Shown here: positions 43,111 through 46,100 of the stretch, piece by piece
How positions within the stretch are numbered: the stretch's first letter is position 1
Layout of the letters: the number at the start of each line of letters is the position of its first letter
DNA from: Sporosarcina sp.
GTDB lineage: Bacteria; Bacillota; Bacilli; Bacillales_A; Planococcaceae
Length of the DNA: 46,100 nucleotides
Assembly: GCA_026169375.1 (NCBI GenBank)
Contig: JAPFCR010000038.1
Span: 1-46,100, forward strand
Reading direction: 5' to 3'
The notes under the pieces: generated by a model
Told to the model about the DNA's origin: nothing
The model's database searches: none
What the model saw: the letters and a program-made list of their open reading frames with translations, nothing else
Made by a program: the position numbers and the translations under genes

Positions 43111-45012
43111 GTGGATCTTACAAAGATTAACAATCCATCTTTTCTTAAAGAGCTCGATCATGAGCAAATGACAGAACTTGCAGCTAGCATTCGCTCCTTC
43201 CTAATCGAGAAATTATCTGTTACAGGTGGACATATCGGTCCTAACCTCGGTGTTGTGGAATTAACAATCATGCTGCATAAACTATTCGATAGTCCGCAAG
43301 ATAAGTTTTTATGGGACGTCGGGCATCAAGCATATGTGCATAAGATTTTAACAGGACGTGCTGCTGAATTTGATACTTTAAGACAATATAAAGGTCTTTG
43401 TGGTTTTCCAAAAATGAATGAAAGTGAACATGATGTATGGGAAGCGGGACATAGTTCGACTTCTTTATCAGCGGCGATGGGAATGGCTGTTGCACGAGAT
43501 ATTAAAGAAGATGAAAATTACGTCTTACCAATTATTGGAGACGGTGCATTAACAGGTGGAATGGCACTGGAAGCCCTCAATCATATTGGACATGAAAAGA
43601 CGAATATGATCGTCATTTTAAATGACAATGAAATGTCTATCGCGCCAAACGTCGGTGCACTGCATTCAATCTTAGGAAAACTTCGAACAGCTGGAAAATA
43701 TAATTCAGCAAAAGACGAATTAGAATACATTTTAAAGAAGATTCCAGCAGTTGGTGGCAGAGTCGCATCGGCAGCTGAACGTGTGAAAGACAGTTTAAAG
43801 TATTTACTCGTCTCGGGTGTTTTCTTTGAAGAATTAGGCTTTACGTATCTTGGTCCAGTTGATGGTCATGATTTTACAGAATTAGAACGTAATTTAAATT
43901 ATGCGAAGAAAACAGAAGGCCCTGTTTTATTCCATGTCATTACGAAAAAAGGAAAAGGATTCCGTCCAGCTGAAGATGATAAAGTTGGTACTTGGCATGG
44001 GACAGGCCCTTATAAAATCGAAACAGGGGACTTTGTGAAGTCAAATTCCACTTCGCCTTCGTGGAGTGGTTTAATCGCAAATACGGTTGAAGAGCTTGCA
44101 CATCAAGATGACCGCATTGTGACAATTACGCCAGCGATGCCAGTCGGTTCTAAATTAGAATCTTTTGCTGAACAATTTCCAAATCGTTTCTTTGATGTAG
44201 GAATTGCTGAGCAACACGCGACGACAATGGCAGCAGGACTTGCAACACAAGGCATGAAGCCGTTTTTAGCCATTTACTCAACGTTTTTACAACGTGCATA
44301 CGACCAAACGCTTCATGATATTTCTCGGCAAAACTTAAATGTTTTCATCGGGATTGATCGTTCGGGGCTTGTCGGGGCAGATGGGGAAACACATCAAGGG
44401 ATTTACGATATTGCCTTTTTACGCCATATGCCAAATATGGTTATTATGATGCCTAAAGATGAGAATGAAGGACAACATATGGTAAAGACGGCAGTTGACT
44501 ATGAAGAAGGGCCAATTGCACTTCGTTATCCGCGTGGTAATGGTTTAGGTATACCGTTAGACGAAACACTGCAACCTATTCCAATTGGGATGTGGGAAGT
44601 GTTACGTGAAGGTACGGATGCGGCGATTTTAACATTCGGAACGAGCATTCCAATGGCGTTAGAAGCGGCGGAGGAACTTGCTGCAAAAGGTCTCAATGTA
44701 AAGGTAGTCAATGCGCGTTTCATTAAACCATTAGATGAACAAATGTTAGATGAATTATTTGAGCAGAAGATGCCGATGATGACCGTTGAAGAAGCTGTTT
44801 TAGCAGGTGGTTTTGGAAGCGCTGTGTTAGAATATGCAAACGAAATGAATTATGATTCGTCCTGTATTGACCGAATGGGCATCCCAGATTATTTTATCGA
44901 ACATGGGGATGTTCCGTCCTTATTAGCCGAAATCGGTATGACAACTGAAAATCTTGCTAAAAAAGTCGAGCATTTAATAAGAAATGTACAATTAGAAAGA
45001 GAAAATGTATGA
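43111..45012 (+). CDS. dxs: 1-deoxy-D-xylulose-5-phosphate synthase
   Basis: A 633-residue thiamine-diphosphate enzyme that condenses pyruvate and glyceraldehyde 3-phosphate, the entry step of the MEP isoprenoid pathway. TPP motif [18 protein letters not shown]...[22 protein letters not shown]; second domain [18 protein letters not shown] with the catalytic glutamate; [16 protein letters not shown] chose the GTG at 43111 ([15 protein letters not shown], 10 nt after AAGGTG) over the GTG at 43102, which abuts the site. Overlaps the next gene by 4 nt. Confidence 0.97.
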   Translation: MDLTKINNPSFLKELDHEQMTELAASIRSFLIEKLSVTGGHIGPNLGVVELTIMLHKLFDSPQDKFLWDVGHQAYVHKILTGRAAEFDTLRQYKGLCGFPKMNESEHDVWEAGHSSTSLSAAMGMAVARDIKEDENYVLPIIGDGALTGGMALEALNHIGHEKTNMIVILNDNEMSIAPNVGALHSILGKLRTAGKYNSAKDELEYILKKIPAVGGRVASAAERVKDSLKYLLVSGVFFEELGFTYLGPVDGHDFTELERNLNYAKKTEGPVLFHVITKKGKGFRPAEDDKVGTWHGTGPYKIETGDFVKSNSTSPSWSGLIANTVEELAHQDDRIVTITPAMPVGSKLESFAEQFPNRFFDVGIAEQHATTMAAGLATQGMKPFLAIYSTFLQRAYDQTLHDISRQNLNVFIGIDRSGLVGADGETHQGIYDIAFLRHMPNMVIMMPKDENEGQHMVKTAVDYEEGPIALRYPRGNGLGIPLDETLQPIPIGMWEVLREGTDAAILTFGTSIPMALEAAEELAAKGLNVKVVNARFIKPLDEQMLDELFEQKMPMMTVEEAVLAGGFGSAVLEYANEMNYDSSCIDRMGIPDYFIEHGDVPSLLAEIGMTTENLAKKVEHLIRNVQLERENV

Positions 45013-45839
45013 CAAAACGTGCAAAAAAAGAGCGCATAGATGTTCTTTTAGTGAAAAGAGGACTCATTGCAACACGGGAGCAAGCGAAACGTTCAATTAT
45101 GGCGGGTCTTGTTTATTCGGAAGAAACAAGAATTGACAAGCCCGGTGAACGAGTTGCAGAAGATGCTCTGTTAACAATTAAAGGAAATGCGTTAAAATAT
45201 GTGAGCCGTGGTGGCTTAAAGTTAGAGAAAGCTTTGGAAGTATTTGACGTAACCGTAGCGGATAAAATTATTTTAGATATTGGTGCATCGACAGGTGGGT
45301 TTACAGATTGTGCGCTACAAAACGGCGCAAAACATTGTTATGCACTCGATGTTGGTTATAATCAACTTGCGTGGAAACTAAGACAAGATGAACGCGTTAC
45401 GGTTATGGAGCGAACGAACTTTAGATACGCAATGCCGGATATGTTTGAAGAAGGACGCCCAACTTTTGCGACGATCGATGTATCTTTTATTTCATTAGCG
45501 CTTATTTTACCAGCGCTTAAAACCATTCTTATGGAAAAGGGAGACGTGGTTGCCTTAGTGAAACCGCAATTTGAAGCGGGGAAAGAGAAGGTTGGCAAAA
45601 AAGGAGTCGTCAGAGAACGCCGGACTCATTTAGAAGTGTTAGAAAAAGTAGCTGAGTTTGCGTACGAAGAAGGGTATACATTAAAAGATGCTTCTTACTC
45701 TCCCGTCACTGGTGGAGAAGGTAACATCGAATTTTTATTTCACTTGACAGCTGAAAAGTCAGTTGAAAGAAATTTTACCGCCGACATGTTCGATGCGCTA
45801 ATTTCCAAAGCTTACAAAGAATTAAACGAGCGCGCATAA
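45009..45839 (+). CDS. yqxC: TlyA-family rRNA (cytidine-2'-O)-methyltransferase/hemolysin-like protein (YqxC)
   Basis: A 276-residue protein with an N-terminal S4 RNA-binding domain ([20 protein letters not shown]) and an FtsJ-like Rossmann methyltransferase domain: SAM motif [16 protein letters not shown], then [11 protein letters not shown] and [15 protein letters not shown]. Family members 2'-O-methylate ribosomal RNA. The start overlaps dxs (ATGA). In Bacillus ahrC/argR and recN usually follow, beyond this window. Confidence 0.93.
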   Translation: MTKRAKKERIDVLLVKRGLIATREQAKRSIMAGLVYSEETRIDKPGERVAEDALLTIKGNALKYVSRGGLKLEKALEVFDVTVADKIILDIGASTGGFTDCALQNGAKHCYALDVGYNQLAWKLRQDERVTVMERTNFRYAMPDMFEEGRPTFATIDVSFISLALILPALKTILMEKGDVVALVKPQFEAGKEKVGKKGVVRERRTHLEVLEKVAEFAYEEGYTLKDASYSPVTGGEGNIEFLFHLTAEKSVERNFTADMFDALISKAYKELNERA

Positions 45840-45855
45840 AAAAATGCGCGCTTTT
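45829..45855 (+). terminator. Intrinsic terminator overlapping the yqxC stop codon
   Basis: AGCGCGCAT and ATGCGCGCT form a perfect stem; the loop contains the stop codon's A run and TTT follows. Confidence 0.82.
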
Positions 45856-45892
45856 CTCATTTGTTCAAATCGATTATATATTAATTTTAATC

Positions 45893-46100
45893 GATTTCAT
45901 AATTGCCTATTTTTGTAATAAAGACGAACTTTAATATTAATGAGTGGTTGAATGTTCGCGTTTATTGCAAGGGATATCCGTTGATTGGAGTGGAAGGCGC
46001 CGACTCCTGTGGGTTTAGCGGGACAGGTGAGACCCCGCAGTGGAGCGAAGCGACCGAGGAGGCTCGCCGCCCGCCCCACGGAAAGCGTGCGCCTGGAACG
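45893..46100. mobile_element. MITE-like repeat, copy 3 (cut by right edge)
   Basis: Left end GATTTCATAATTGCC (45893-45907) matches the other copies. The inner module begins GTTGATT at 45980 and contains CGACTCCTG, GACCCCGCAG, CGAGGAGGCTCGCCGC and GGAAAGCGTGCGCCTGGAACG before the window ends. The right end should lie within about 50 bases outside. Confidence 0.75.

Noticed and set aside
1..46100. tRNA, rRNA genes, CRISPR arrays, complete insertion sequences or prophage genes
   Set aside because: I looked on both strands and saw none; the only mobile-type signals are the group I intron and the MITE-like repeats.

Overview
This window looks like chromosomal DNA of a low-GC, endospore-former-lineage Firmicute (order Bacillales). 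The family resemblance is strongest to the Planococcaceae/Caryophanaceae (Lysinibacillus/Sporosarcina-like); this is inferred from gene order and protein style, not from a marker gene. The backbone follows the Bacillus subtilis order: gcvT-gcvPA-gcvPB, yqhL, yqhQ, yqhR, aroQ, yqhT, efp, spoIIIA operon, accB-accC, yqhY, nusB, folD, xseA-xseB, ispA, dxs, tlyA/yqxC. About 18 kb of accessory metabolism is inserted between gcvPB and yqhL, and about 5 kb between yqhL and yqhQ, where lipM would sit in B. subtilis.

Left to right: an unrecognised minus-strand gene runs off the left edge (1-343). A tandem glycine riboswitch with a terminator (about 765-977) precedes the glycine-cleavage operon (1.1-5.1 kb). 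Next comes an acyl-CoA-dehydrogenase-like gene plus a cystine-type amino-acid ABC transporter (5.4-9.8 kb), then fabI behind a FapR-type operator (9.85-10.7 kb). A leftward methylcitrate operon follows (prpF-prpD-prpB-acnA-type aconitase-gntR, 17.7 to 10.8 kb), with a divergent (methyl)citrate synthase (18.4-19.5 kb). An FadE-like acyl-CoA dehydrogenase (19.7-21.4 kb) and an enoyl-CoA hydratase/3-hydroxyisobutyryl-CoA hydrolase pair (21.5-23.4 kb) complete a propionyl-CoA, branched-chain and fatty-acid catabolic block. yqhL encodes a membrane-anchored rhodanese without any cysteine.

The most striking feature is nrdJ (24.55-27.39 kb), the B12-dependent class II ribonucleotide reductase. Its reading frame is split by a compact group I intron of 281 nt (25994-26274), which I located from P1 and P10 pairing. 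The intron lies one codon after the predicted catalytic NPCG cysteine. Two NrdR-type boxes lie upstream. A patch of small orphan genes (27.5-29.2 kb), bracketed by near-identical 31-33 bp hairpin repeats, follows.

The spoIIIA operon (33.5-36.2 kb) is reduced. AA and AB are absent from this locus, AE lacks about 100 N-terminal residues, AF is tiny, and AF and possibly AG need a -1 frameshift at classical slippery heptamers (A_AAT_TTT and A_AAA_AAA). Three copies of a 240-260 bp MITE-like repeat with ATTTCATAATTgCC-type ends lie at 30.3, 36.2 and 45.9 kb. The right end carries fatty-acid (accBC), folate (folD), nuclease (xseAB) and isoprenoid (ispA, dxs) housekeeping genes in tight, often overlapping order.
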